A stretch of 64,000 nt of DNA. It comes from Nanobdellota archaeon. GTDB taxonomy: Archaea > Nanobdellota > Nanobdellia > Tiddalikarchaeales > Tiddalikarchaeaceae. The translations under genes were made by a program, and so were the position numbers. Location of the stretch: assembly GCA_016931175.1 (NCBI GenBank), contig JAFGFH010000006.1:40987-104986 (forward strand). The letters are read 5' to 3'. This document shows positions 44,054 to 53,805 of the stretch, one piece after another (the first letter of the stretch is position 1; each line of letters opens with the position of its first letter). Under the pieces are notes generated by a model, which saw only the letters and a list, made by a program, of their open reading frames with translations, had not been told where the DNA came from and did not search any database.

Positions 44054-44263
44054 ATGAATCGTAAAAGCCAAGAGTTAAGCATGCAGACTATAGTAGTGAT
44101 AGTAATACTATTATTATTACTGATAATAGTGATTACTTTTGTAGGCGGTCAGCTTGGCGACATGTTCGGCGGACTCAGCGACTTCGGTTCCGGAGCCGTG
44201 GATGAATTGCCAGAAGCTGGTGATTTACTAGGTGCGGGGCAGGAAGCAGAAGCAGGAACTTGA
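44054..44263 (+). CDS. Mini-prepilin 4 (69 aa)
   Basis: MNRKSQELSMQTIVVIVILL: RKS, then Q-E-L-S exactly as in the 156-aa neighbour, a hydrophobic helix, and a Gly/Asp/Glu-rich tail (GGQLGDMFGGLSDFGSG). Expected class III cleavage is after S5. The acidic, glycine-rich tail is probably flexible. Last of the mini-prepilin tandem; the gene is followed by a short AT- and T-rich gap. Confidence 0.75.
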   Translation: MNRKSQELSMQTIVVIVILLLLLIIVITFVGGQLGDMFGGLSDFGSGAVDELPEAGDLLGAGQEAEAGT

Positions 44264-44307
44264 AAGATTAAGTTTTTATTTGTTTAATTTCTTTTTTTTA
44301 TTTAATT

Positions 44308-45384
44308 ATGGCAGCAGACGCGTTAGGATTCTTAGCAGTGGTTGCAATGGGGATATTCACAGTATTTGCAATACTCGGCGGCTACTTGTTACTAAACACT
44401 GCAGTAACTAATTTAGCAAAGGAGAGCGCTTACTACAGCTACTTGAGAATAACGGAGGTAATCACTGATTCGATGCAGAACACTTACTCAACAGCTGCCA
44501 AGCTCCAATTCAACCCAACATATGTGGTCTTCTCTGCTTACTTCAAGGACGATTCCCAAATACCCTACTACGTGTTTGAGGGGCAGAGGTTTAACAACGT
44601 AGCAGTTAACTTGGATGACACTGACTTCTTTGAACAAATAATAAGCTCAAGCACTGGGCAGTCAAGCTTTAACCAGGGAGTTGCGAACAGGGAAGAATTA
44701 AGAAAATGCGTTGGAGACGCTTGCGTGTGCATCTCTGAAATGACAACATTTCTTTTAGTCGAGCCCGAGTATTTCATACCAAACGCTTGCGTTGAAATCT
44801 GCTGGGGAGAGAATCCTGCAGATTACGACAACTGCTTGAACAATATGGATAATGACGCGAATTACCCCTCAAGCGGTGCGCCAAGGGAGATTATGAAGTT
44901 CTGCAATGACAAATTAAACACTGCAGATAATCCAGCGTGCCAGAATTGCGTAACTTACATGAATGATTACGCTAACAAGTTAGAATTAGTAAGCGGCGAC
45001 GGTTATAATATACTAAGGATTAAAACAGGAAGCGGCAACAACGGAGTCACGAGTGACAAGTTGAACGATTTTTCCAAAGCTCACAAGTTCTCATTCGTAG
45101 GCAACGTTATTGAATGCAGGGCTATGGGAGACCTCGCGCGCTCAGCAGGCAAAAATCCTTACTGCAAGAACAAGCCATACAATTTTAACGTAACTCTTGA
45201 CAACAGTGCTGGAATCTTCTCAATACTAACCACTAGCAAGTTAGAAAACAGTGAAATCCTAAATTATAATACTATCATGGAATTATTAAACATGCAGTAT
45301 TACCAGAACGACGTTTTAACCCCTGATACTTGCTACACTTCAATAACTAACATTGCATCAATTATGACAGAGGCGAATATTTAA
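44308..45384 (+). CDS. Bitopic protein with Cys-containing ectodomain III
   Basis: 358 aa. N-terminal transmembrane helix (about residues 7-32, GFLAVVAMGIFTVFAILGGYLL) without a charged leader, followed by a helical segment (ESAYYSYLRITEVITDSMQ) and an extracellular domain with C-x-C/C-x-x-C pairs (GDACVCIS, NPACQNCV). The layout of a long N-terminal helix continuing into an amphipathic stretch resembles minor pilins and pilus-tip proteins. A T-rich stretch precedes the start, so a new transcript may begin here. Confidence 0.78.
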   Translation: MAADALGFLAVVAMGIFTVFAILGGYLLLNTAVTNLAKESAYYSYLRITEVITDSMQNTYSTAAKLQFNPTYVVFSAYFKDDSQIPYYVFEGQRFNNVAVNLDDTDFFEQIISSSTGQSSFNQGVANREELRKCVGDACVCISEMTTFLLVEPEYFIPNACVEICWGENPADYDNCLNNMDNDANYPSSGAPREIMKFCNDKLNTADNPACQNCVTYMNDYANKLELVSGDGYNILRIKTGSGNNGVTSDKLNDFSKAHKFSFVGNVIECRAMGDLARSAGKNPYCKNKPYNFNVTLDNSAGIFSILTTSKLENSEILNYNTIMELLNMQYYQNDVLTPDTCYTSITNIASIMTEANI

Positions 45385-45385
45385 T

Positions 45386-46414
45386 ATGTCAAGCGAGGCG
45401 CCAGACTTAGTAATACAAGTATTCAAGTACTTGCCAGTAGTATTCGTAATAGTTGTTATAGGCATTGTATTATTCAACGTTTTCCCAAAATCAGAGATGG
45501 GACTGCGGGAAGGAGTTGAGGATATCTGCACGAGCCAGGAGGGATTAAGCGTTCTAAACAATTTAGTTTATGATGAGAAGACTTCACTAGTTCAAGTAAT
45601 GCTCCCTGAAGATGCTGAAACTAGTTTCACTTTTCCAAGAAACACATTCAACGTATTAAGCGCTTTACAGGACGATGTTGAAGGCAACTTAGGCGAAGCT
45701 ATTAACTTATACCAAGGTTTGTCAAACAGCAGGAAGAACTACGTCTACCTGGACAGGTGCAAGACGTCGTCCTGCTTCTGCGTTGTTAAGAACGAGATGG
45801 ACTTCTTCACCTTCAGGTACCCGGAACTCACAATGTGCTTCCCGAGATTATACTCTTACGCCAGGAGTGAGTTCGACTCCAACTTTAATAATTATGTTTC
45901 AACTGAGGGTGAGACGGATAGGGACGTATTCGAGCAAGTAATAGATTTGACCTTGGCGGGTTTAGCAACTGATGCGAGCGAGGAAGCAACAGATATAAAA
46001 GATTGTTATTATAAATTGTTTGATAAGGATGATTCTATTTACAGGTTTTATTACGGAGCTTCAGAATCCGAGCACTACTATTTAACGATTGATTTAAAGG
46101 AGAGCAGCATACTCGCTGAGAGTAACAGTTACTTAGAGTTTGTAACCAAGGAGGTTTACAGGCTAACCAAGGCAGGGCTTTTTTCAGAGATTTCAACCTG
46201 CGAGGTAATACCTCAAAAGAACTCCTGCTTCTGCCCTTACATTCAAGGAAACTTTATTGGATCAAAAGGGAGGCAGAGGGGAATCTTCCTGGGAATAACC
46301 AGCTCTTACAACTCCCCGGTTAGTTTAGACATTGGAGCTTTAATACTTTCAATGGAGGACACTAACACTCAGAACTGTTTAATAGATATTGACACATTAC
46401 CCGCAAACGAGTAA
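45386..46414 (+). CDS. Bitopic protein with Cys-containing ectodomain IV
   Basis: 342 aa. Soluble leader of about 14 residues, one transmembrane helix (about residues 15-35, YLPVVFVIVVIGIVLFNVF), then an ectodomain with CxC motifs (SCFCVV; SCFCPY). It follows the 358-aa gene with one base between stop and start. The CxC pairs recur in several proteins of the locus and suggest disulfide-bonded extracellular subunits. No family recognised. Confidence 0.78.
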   Translation: MSSEAPDLVIQVFKYLPVVFVIVVIGIVLFNVFPKSEMGLREGVEDICTSQEGLSVLNNLVYDEKTSLVQVMLPEDAETSFTFPRNTFNVLSALQDDVEGNLGEAINLYQGLSNSRKNYVYLDRCKTSSCFCVVKNEMDFFTFRYPELTMCFPRLYSYARSEFDSNFNNYVSTEGETDRDVFEQVIDLTLAGLATDASEEATDIKDCYYKLFDKDDSIYRFYYGASESEHYYLTIDLKESSILAESNSYLEFVTKEVYRLTKAGLFSEISTCEVIPQKNSCFCPYIQGNFIGSKGRQRGIFLGITSSYNSPVSLDIGALILSMEDTNTQNCLIDIDTLPANE

Positions 46415-46477
46415 TTAAGTTACCAATTTTTTTTGGGTTTAAAAAGTCTTTTAAAACACCGTGGTTTTTTTATAAAT

Positions 46478-47710
46478 ATGCCAGTAGAAGGCATTTCAAT
46501 GACTACTGTATTTAGTTTACTAACTGTTGGTTTAGCTCTGTCAATCTCCGCATTCATAGGAGGATACTTCCTCCAGCCAACCTTTGACATAGCAGCTGTT
46601 ATGGCAGGAGTAGCTTATGATATTGCAACAATGTACGACTTGGCTTATACAATGCCTGGTGAAGTTACTATTAATTATTACGGGCCCAGCGCTTGCTTGT
46701 GGAACTATAACCAGCCGGGTGATGAGTCAACGTCTTTTCACTGCTTCAGCGGGGACGCGGTAGTAATCAGGGACGTATTGTTAAACACTCAGAAATTATA
46801 CGTTTACAACGACCCTTACGTTAATTATGATTATAACACGAAGGATTTTGCTTCGCCAGGAGCAATATCATTCCCAAGACCAGCTTTTCTAAGTGTTGAA
46901 ATACCTTACTATAACGCGCAGCTTTGCCCTTTCTCAACTGATACTTTCAGCTACTGCGACCAGGCTTACGCCCCCTTCGCTGCCAGTTATAAAGACGCTG
47001 ACATGATGACTGCACAAACGCCTTACAGCATTAAGGTAGAGGACTGGTCGTTCGTAGTATCTAAATACAACGTGGGAGATTATTATAATACGTTATACGA
47101 TGATTATTACAACCCGAGCACTCTCGCCACTTTTCTTGAATTCCTGGCTGACACTTACAATAAATTATGCGAACCAAACGGTTTGAATTACCTGCTTCAA
47201 ACAAGCATTAATTGCGACACTGCTCCTTGCGTGAGGCCTTACAGGGACTCTCCAGTAAATGAGGAAGTCTTATTATCTTACAGAAGAGCAAACGAGGTTG
47301 AGGGAACAAGCGAGGGCTACTTCCTCCAGTTACTAAAAGGTTACAAGTGGAGCATATACAATGAAACAATAATATGCCAGGAGAGGCTAATAATAGATGA
47401 AAACTACGTTTACGAGAACGGCACAATAGATAATACAACGAATTTTGAAGGATTAACTGTTAACTCTTACGTGACAGATTACTGCTTTAACATAGAAAAC
47501 TTCGTTCTAAGAAACCCTTGCGATAATATAGAAAGCATAATCTTTGATCCCAGTTTTATAGAACTAGTGAACAACGGATACACTTATTATGCGAGCGTTT
47601 CAAGCTGCCTGAAACCTTACCTAACACTTGAAGCCAACTCGTTAATAATTAAAGGCGTTGATGCCAGGTTTAATTACCTACTTGATGAGGGAGCGTGTGA
47701 TAACAGATGA
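46478..47710 (+). CDS. Bitopic protein with Cys-containing ectodomain V
   Basis: 410 aa from the ATG at 46478, preceded by a TATA-like TTTTTTATAAAT only about 8-15 nt upstream and TTTTAAAAC further back; an upstream codon at 46433 is less likely. N-terminal hydrophobic helix (about residues 9-31, TVFSLLTVGLALSISAFIGG) continues into DIAAVMAGVAYDIATMYDLA, then an aromatic, Cys-containing ectodomain (ACLWNYNQ, LCPFSTDTFSYCDQ). Overlaps the next gene by ATGA. Probable surface subunit. Confidence 0.78.
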   Translation: MPVEGISMTTVFSLLTVGLALSISAFIGGYFLQPTFDIAAVMAGVAYDIATMYDLAYTMPGEVTINYYGPSACLWNYNQPGDESTSFHCFSGDAVVIRDVLLNTQKLYVYNDPYVNYDYNTKDFASPGAISFPRPAFLSVEIPYYNAQLCPFSTDTFSYCDQAYAPFAASYKDADMMTAQTPYSIKVEDWSFVVSKYNVGDYYNTLYDDYYNPSTLATFLEFLADTYNKLCEPNGLNYLLQTSINCDTAPCVRPYRDSPVNEEVLLSYRRANEVEGTSEGYFLQLLKGYKWSIYNETIICQERLIIDENYVYENGTIDNTTNFEGLTVNSYVTDYCFNIENFVLRNPCDNIESIIFDPSFIELVNNGYTYYASVSSCLKPYLTLEANSLIIKGVDARFNYLLDEGACDNR

Positions 47711-48687
47711 GGAAATCCCAGATTGAGATAACGAACGTTATGTTCATGCACTTGATAGGTTTAATCGGCATATTAACATTCACTTTCCTTTTCATATCAT
47801 TAATCAGCGGTTCAAGCGCGAGAGCTGAAGGCTTGAGGGAGGAGACTCTTTACTATAATTACGGCAGGAGGCTTATAAGCAGCAGCGACTGCTTCGCTTA
47901 CTCCCAAATAATACCTTACTATAACGGGGTTAATTTCAAGTCATTCTCAAGAGTTAAGCCTGGAGTAATTGACGTTTCCAAACTGTTAAATTATGACAAC
48001 CAGAACTGTTTAAGGTATGACTTGGTTAGCGGTTCATTCTCAGGAGACCCCCAGAACCCTTATGCTTCGTACCCTGTAATGGTTTATGAAGTATACGTTA
48101 AGGATTTAATAACAGGGCAGTTGCTGAACTTTTCAAACGATGTTTACTCATCAGTTGGTTCCGCAATTATTTACGAAATATGCGACCCTTCAGTATGCAA
48201 CTCGCCGTGCTATTACGAGTGCGAAGAATTGCTTCAATACAAGTACAATGATTTGGTAAATTATGAGGATACGAGTCTTGACTGTGATCAAGCAATTAAT
48301 AAAATAAGTTTTGGAAGCGTCAGCAGGGATAGTATAATCGTAAGCCCCAGAGTTAACTGCTGGAGTGAGGAATTCAATGATGTTTCAAGAAACGTTGAAC
48401 CTTACAACGGTTACATTAATTGTTCTATAGCAAAAGGCATGCTCTCAGGCACCACTTCAGAGTCTGGCAACGTGTTCGAGACCCAGCTGCAGTACGCAGT
48501 AAACCTGAGGTATAATACTGGCATTAATGAATTCGTTGAAAATCCCGGGCTTTTCACAGTAAAATTCTGCGTAATAAAAATACCTACAATGTGCGATCCT
48601 TTCTTTAGCAGCACAACCGTGGGAGCTTATAATCTGCAAGTTTACCAGCCTGAAGCTTGCGAAGAATTGGGGTTGCCGTTAATATGA
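47707..48687 (+). CDS. Class III signal pilin-like protein, large ectodomain
   Basis: 326 aa beginning MRKSQIEITNVMFMHLIG: RKS, then Q at +1, E at +3 and a hydrophobic helix (LIGLIGILTFTFLFISLI). The ectodomain includes a CxxxxCNSPCYYEC cluster and ends with a Cys-containing segment (ACEELGLPLI). Like the 36399 pilin, it combines a prepilin-type N-terminus with a large disulfide-rich head, as expected for a minor or tip pilin. ATGA overlaps on both sides. Confidence 0.8.
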   Translation: MRKSQIEITNVMFMHLIGLIGILTFTFLFISLISGSSARAEGLREETLYYNYGRRLISSSDCFAYSQIIPYYNGVNFKSFSRVKPGVIDVSKLLNYDNQNCLRYDLVSGSFSGDPQNPYASYPVMVYEVYVKDLITGQLLNFSNDVYSSVGSAIIYEICDPSVCNSPCYYECEELLQYKYNDLVNYEDTSLDCDQAINKISFGSVSRDSIIVSPRVNCWSEEFNDVSRNVEPYNGYINCSIAKGMLSGTTSESGNVFETQLQYAVNLRYNTGINEFVENPGLFTVKFCVIKIPTMCDPFFSSTTVGAYNLQVYQPEACEELGLPLI

Positions 48688-49253
48688 GAAAAGCCAGCGC
48701 GATAACATTATCAATATTTATCATGATGATTATGCTGGCAGTTCTTCTAGGTTATACTGCTTTCTACGTTGACCAAGTCACTGTGCGCCCAGTTGTTTTA
48801 ATGAGGGACTCTGAGGTTAGTTTGAAGTGCTTCTTAGTTCTTAACAGTATTATTGGAGGAGAATACGTGCGCGAGGGCGAACCAGTAGATGAGGGAACAT
48901 TAAAGAGTGACTTGTTGCAGACTTACCAGTTAGTTAACCAGCAGGAGTTCTTCATGAGCGATAACCAGGAAGAGTATGAGGAACTGCTTGAACTAGTGTA
49001 CGGGCCTTCTGAGATAATAGTTAATAATGAGAGAGTTTTTATGCAAATCTTAAGAGAAGGCGCGCCAGCAGCGTGCCTGGTTAGGTTATACGGGCCGGTG
49101 AGAACTGGCTTTGCAGGATTATACGTTACAGATGAAATAATACAAGCAGCTTACCAGAAGTCAGCTTACTGGCAGTGCAAGCTTTACGGTGAAGCGATTG
49201 TTCAAGGAACAGTGTGTTACAACGGGGACTTGTACCTGGAGGGAGAGGTATGA
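48684..49253 (+). CDS. Class III signal-like single-pass protein
   Basis: 189 aa beginning MRKASAITLSIFIMMIMLAV: RKA-S then a hydrophobic helix, without an acidic residue at +5. The ATG at 48684 sits in an ATGA overlap and is preferred to an earlier codon at 48657, which would hide the basic signal. The rest is a compact extracellular domain with three or four cysteines (LKCFLV, AACLVR, YWQCKL, GTVCYN). Probably a minor pilin-like subunit. Confidence 0.77.
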   Translation: MRKASAITLSIFIMMIMLAVLLGYTAFYVDQVTVRPVVLMRDSEVSLKCFLVLNSIIGGEYVREGEPVDEGTLKSDLLQTYQLVNQQEFFMSDNQEEYEELLELVYGPSEIIVNNERVFMQILREGAPAACLVRLYGPVRTGFAGLYVTDEIIQAAYQKSAYWQCKLYGEAIVQGTVCYNGDLYLEGEV

Positions 49254-52200
49254 AAAAGAGGGCAGAGATTCCAGTTGGAGGATTATACATTGTAGCATTC
49301 CTGATACTGCTTGGATTGGCAGGTATGAGTTTGTACTTGTTCCTTAACGGGCAGAGCACTGCCATAGATTACAGGATATCCGCTGCTTCAATCCTGCAAA
49401 TAAGCGAGGAGTACCAAAAGTTCATAGACCAGGAGAGGAGGTTCGTTATAGAAACAGTATTATTCTTCCTGGGAAGCCAGGGAGGGGTTGAGAACGTTGC
49501 AGAGTATAACAGTGTTAATCTTGAAACAGTATCTGACACTGCAAACCCGGATTATGACATTCAAGCAAGGGCTTGTTATGACATACTTAATTCTAAGATT
49601 CCAAGTCCATCGAGTGAGTTAATTAGCAGGTGCTTTAAAGATAATCCAAACCTTTTCTTTAATCCTGAAAGCCAGGGATTATGGAAGTGTGATAATCAAA
49701 TGTATTCTTATCAGACTTGCACTACTATTCCAACAATGGTTGCTAAACTATGCTGCGAAAACACTGACACTCTAATATCTTACACTTCATTAAAGACTAA
49801 CTTTGACAACGGCAATGAAGGAACAGCGAATGGTTTCTCATGCCACCAGGGCTGCTTGAACGCTTTCGGGGTTGAATCCTCGTGCTCTAATCTGGACTAC
49901 TGCGGAGCTTTGTGGTGCAAGAGCAATAATTTAGAGATACCAGAGACTTACTCTGGAGTTCCTTACTATTACAAGATAGGAGATACGAATCCAGGTTATT
50001 ACTGCGCTTCAAGCTACACTTTCACGCCTGAAAATTATTACGACAACGGGACTTTATGGGAAGGAGCAGACACTAGTGATATTATAAACCAATTAGTGAG
50101 TCTGGCAAATAATTACTTCTACAAGCCCAGCCCTGAATTCTCTTCTTACCTGGCAACGTATTTCGGAAGCAAAGCTGAAGTGACTTTCCAGCTCGAATTC
50201 AGGGGTTGCAGTGATATAATGTGCGAGTTTGCATGGGTTCCTTACGGCGCATCCACTCAGGGTTTTATTGGCAGGGGTTCAGGGGGAGTTCCAATGATGG
50301 AGTTCAGCTCCCAGCTCGTGTCGCTGCAGAACATACCAATACCTGTTCAGGATATGATTGATTTTTCAAAAAACATTATATTGCAGGAAGAGATTAAGAA
50401 TTACCTTGTTAGTTCTTTAGAGAACATGGTTTTCAACCCCCACTACGACGCTGACCCCGTTAATAAGAAGAGCATGAAGGATTGGAAGAATGATTTTGGC
50501 AGTGAAGTCTTTGATATAAACTGCGGAGGCGCAGCGGTTGCAGGAGCAGGAGAGTTAAGAACAACCAGTGTTTTTGACATCTACGATGACAGCGGCTGCG
50601 GGGAGGATCCTTACAATAACGACTGCAGTTATGACTGCTTGATGCAGCACGCGAGCAACGAATTATACATGTCAACGTCCAACCCATTCGTTTACGATAG
50701 GAGTGACGCTTACGATTACAAGCTGCGCCCAATATTCAGGTTCATAAAATCAAGCCTTGGAGCATCGATAAGCACGGGCATATCAGTTCCACCAAATACT
50801 TGCGGGGACAATGTCTGTAATAGTGCAGAAGGAGAGACGATTTATAACTGCGCTGACTGCGCTACTGCTAATAACGGCGTATGCGAGTACGGCGAGACGC
50901 ACGCTAATAACCCTGTTGACTGCTGGACGGGTTGCGGGGATAATGCCTGCAGCAACTGCGTTTTTTCATTGCAGAACCCAGGAGATTACTTTAAGTGTTT
51001 AAGCAATACGCAGAATTACCCTGAAGAGTCGTGCCCGACGGACTGCAACCCTCAAAACCCTTCATTAACGATCAGGCAGTACGAGTTCGAGGCTTTGCCG
51101 GGAGAATATAATATTTTCATACAAGGAACTGGGGAAACGCAAGCCTCTCTTCAATTCAGCGATGCTGTTCCTTCAAACTACCAGTTTAATTACTACGGGG
51201 AAGGAGATTATTACGAGATGATTACAGGCCCTGGAGAGATTGGATTCTGCGCACAGAACGAGTGGGACGGAGCTGACTTGTCTGATTACGAAAACGGCTT
51301 CGGTTGCTGTCCCGCGATTAACTACGACCCTGTTACAGGCAAATGCGTCGGAGTTAATGTTAGAAGCAACTCTTACTGCAACTTGATAAACAACAAGTAC
51401 GGAAACACTTTGAAGGGAAAGTCCTGCTCTTACTCTGATAATACTAGAGTGAATTACGATGACGTTGTAACATTATCAAGCACTGGCTCGAGCAACACTC
51501 ACACTCTCACACTTTCAAGTTCAGGAGTTATTACTAACATTGATATTGTAAGGATTGACTTTGACGACACTATTGACGTTGTTAACGTTAACGGTTTTAA
51601 CTACGGAGGCTCTTACGAGTATTATGATACTCAGACAACTGCTGATTGTGTAAGGCCGCAAGGCGAGGACTTCACGGATTTCTCAACACTTACTGACGAA
51701 GAGTTGTGGTATTCTATATTAAGCATCAGGGCGCAGGGTTACGGTTGGGATTACATAATTGATGACATGACTGGCTTGTACAACGCTTTCAAGTCAAAGA
51801 CTTATGACGGCAGCAGTTACGAGGCTGCAGCGGATGACATTGAGGATTTTTTAGAGTTCATAAGCGATGTTTGCGTTGAGCAATACTCAAATACTGGCAT
51901 TACTGTTTTAAATTTCGGAGAGCTTAGTTGTGATAATGGTGACGGCGTGAACAGGGAGCTTGTAAGTTTTAGCAATGAGGAGGATAATATTGGAGTGTTC
52001 TTTGAAGAAGGCAGCAGTGTTCTTCCTGAGCTTGAGTACTCTGAGGGTTTTGTAAGCTTCCAAGCTGCAGATACAATGCTTGAAAGGTTGTATGCGATTC
52101 AGTTAAACACGAGCTATGTCTCTCTTCCAATAAAGTGGAGTTTTGCTTACAGGGATAATGCAGTCTTTGACCAAATGATAGGCAACGTCGGTTTGCAGTC

Positions 52201-52411
52201 TGAGACTAATCCTGCTTGCGATTTATTGTTAGAGAATATACCCGGGGCGAGAGCAGAGCCTGAATGCGGTTGCAAAGAATGCCAGCCAACAATACTGCCT
52301 GAACTTAACTTTAACAGCGTCTCAACCAATGAATTAATTGCCAGGTTATACCATTACTTGCCAATATTCGTAGAAGACGACGATTACATAGACAAAGAGG
52401 TAGTGAGATGA
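49250..52411 (+). CDS. Giant pilin-like Cys-rich surface protein
   Basis: 1,053 aa beginning MKKRAEIPVGGLYIVAFLIL: a basic leader, A5, E6 and a hydrophobic helix, resembling a class III signal on a very large protein. After an amphipathic helical stretch, the ectodomain has many cysteines, including a dockerin-like CGDNVCNSAEGE...NCADC and CGDNACSNCVF region around residues 520-590, and a long beta-rich part. ATG at 49250 is in an ATGA overlap. The anchored helix would let the large head cap or decorate a filament. Confidence 0.8.
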   Translation: MKKRAEIPVGGLYIVAFLILLGLAGMSLYLFLNGQSTAIDYRISAASILQISEEYQKFIDQERRFVIETVLFFLGSQGGVENVAEYNSVNLETVSDTANPDYDIQARACYDILNSKIPSPSSELISRCFKDNPNLFFNPESQGLWKCDNQMYSYQTCTTIPTMVAKLCCENTDTLISYTSLKTNFDNGNEGTANGFSCHQGCLNAFGVESSCSNLDYCGALWCKSNNLEIPETYSGVPYYYKIGDTNPGYYCASSYTFTPENYYDNGTLWEGADTSDIINQLVSLANNYFYKPSPEFSSYLATYFGSKAEVTFQLEFRGCSDIMCEFAWVPYGASTQGFIGRGSGGVPMMEFSSQLVSLQNIPIPVQDMIDFSKNIILQEEIKNYLVSSLENMVFNPHYDADPVNKKSMKDWKNDFGSEVFDINCGGAAVAGAGELRTTSVFDIYDDSGCGEDPYNNDCSYDCLMQHASNELYMSTSNPFVYDRSDAYDYKLRPIFRFIKSSLGASISTGISVPPNTCGDNVCNSAEGETIYNCADCATANNGVCEYGETHANNPVDCWTGCGDNACSNCVFSLQNPGDYFKCLSNTQNYPEESCPTDCNPQNPSLTIRQYEFEALPGEYNIFIQGTGETQASLQFSDAVPSNYQFNYYGEGDYYEMITGPGEIGFCAQNEWDGADLSDYENGFGCCPAINYDPVTGKCVGVNVRSNSYCNLINNKYGNTLKGKSCSYSDNTRVNYDDVVTLSSTGSSNTHTLTLSSSGVITNIDIVRIDFDDTIDVVNVNGFNYGGSYEYYDTQTTADCVRPQGEDFTDFSTLTDEELWYSILSIRAQGYGWDYIIDDMTGLYNAFKSKTYDGSSYEAAADDIEDFLEFISDVCVEQYSNTGITVLNFGELSCDNGDGVNRELVSFSNEEDNIGVFFEEGSSVLPELEYSEGFVSFQAADTMLERLYAIQLNTSYVSLPIKWSFAYRDNAVFDQMIGNVGLQSETNPACDLLLENIPGARAEPECGCKECQPTILPELNFNSVSTNELIARLYHYLPIFVEDDDYIDKEVVR

Positions 52412-53805
52412 AGAAGTTAATATTTGCAATAATATTGTTACTTTTAATTAATACATCTTTTTCAGAGCTTACTTGGTCAGGTAATGTCTGCGGCGCTAAC
52501 CCTTGGCACCTTGGCGCAGTGTGGGGTTGTGAAATTTTTAATAATTGCGGTGTTCACACAACTGTTGCTGATTGCGGCAGTGATTGTACTTATTGCGGTG
52601 AATATTTAAGTCCCTGCAGCGGTGCTGATATAAGTGGAACATGCACTTGTGAAAGCGGCTGGGAAAAATGCGGAACACAAACAGGTTGTGCTACTTACAT
52701 ACTCGCGGACCCTAATAATTGCGGGGGGTGCGGTGTTGACTGCGGCGACGCGCCGTGCGTTAATGGCGTATGCCAGACAGAGATTGATTATACAAGAATT
52801 CACATAAAATGCGGACCTGATTTTGGAGATAAATTAACAGAGGGTTATGTTCAAATAACCAGTCCAAACTATGCAGATTATGAAAGCACTGTTTATGGAG
52901 TGACTTACTGTCAAGATTGGCAGTGGGGATTAAACAGCTTTGAAAAGTATGGTTACGGTTACTGCACCTCAGGTTACAAAGACTGCAATAATGACGGTGG
53001 CTCTGGTGCTAATGCGTGGGATGGTTGCGAGACGGATATTACAACAACAACTAATTGCGGGGGCTGCGGTAATAATTGTTATGATAATCCTTGCAGTGGT
53101 GCAAATTATTTGGGATACACGAGCACTGCGAATATTAATTCAATTTGTTACATGGACTGCGATGCTGGAAATTGTATTAAGTATACTTTAATGGGAGGCA
53201 ATTGTGACAGTGCTTACGGAGGCAATGACTGCGACCCTGGATTCTACCAGTATGTTCTTGTAGATCCGGAGGTTAGGCCTGCTCTCACGTGCCAGACTGA
53301 CACTGATGATGAGCACTGGTGCTGCAGGTCCACGCAGTGCGGGCATAACGGGGTTTGTTACGAACTTAATGATGAAATAAACACTGAAGGTAATTTTTAC
53401 GTGTGCGCTGAGGAGGAACTGCCTCCAGGAGAGACTGGAACACCAGGTGTTTACTGGAAGAGTGCTCCCAAGATTTTAAACCTCGCCCGGATGATACAAT
53501 ACAACAGGAATAATACCTTAACTTTTGAAGATTTTGATGAAACCTTATACCTCACTAATACTGGACTATCCTATGACTGCGACAATTCTGATTATGTAGG
53601 ATGCGTTTACGGCCAGGTTCATTACTCTTACCAGTACTGCTCTAAAATCAGCACAGTATTTGACGGCATGTTCAACTTGGAGATTCCAAACAAGGTTCCT
53701 GTTAAGGTAAGCGAGCAGTCACTATACGACCCTTACGGGGAGACTGAGAACGTGGTTTCTCTGAAAGGCTGCGGGGCAGGAGGTGATTTAGAGCAATGCA
53801 GTTGA
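52408..53805 (+). CDS. Cys-rich secreted protein, paralogue of the 1,023-aa protein
   Basis: 465 aa with a signal peptide (MKKLIFAIILLLLINTSFS). Its first 100 residues follow those of the giant protein at 37109: CGEYLSPCSGADISGTCTCE matches CGSYVDPCDVATDLSGTCTC, and both go on to a GCxT...NCGGCGxDC module. A second module is near residues 190-230 (GYKDCNND ... DGCETDI ... NCGGCGNNC). The rest is Cys-rich with CCRSTQCGHNGVC. No membrane anchor. ATGA and 10-nt overlaps with neighbours. Probable exported cargo or surface subunit. Confidence 0.82.
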   Translation: MKKLIFAIILLLLINTSFSELTWSGNVCGANPWHLGAVWGCEIFNNCGVHTTVADCGSDCTYCGEYLSPCSGADISGTCTCESGWEKCGTQTGCATYILADPNNCGGCGVDCGDAPCVNGVCQTEIDYTRIHIKCGPDFGDKLTEGYVQITSPNYADYESTVYGVTYCQDWQWGLNSFEKYGYGYCTSGYKDCNNDGGSGANAWDGCETDITTTTNCGGCGNNCYDNPCSGANYLGYTSTANINSICYMDCDAGNCIKYTLMGGNCDSAYGGNDCDPGFYQYVLVDPEVRPALTCQTDTDDEHWCCRSTQCGHNGVCYELNDEINTEGNFYVCAEEELPPGETGTPGVYWKSAPKILNLARMIQYNRNNTLTFEDFDETLYLTNTGLSYDCDNSDYVGCVYGQVHYSYQYCSKISTVFDGMFNLEIPNKVPVKVSEQSLYDPYGETENVVSLKGCGAGGDLEQCS

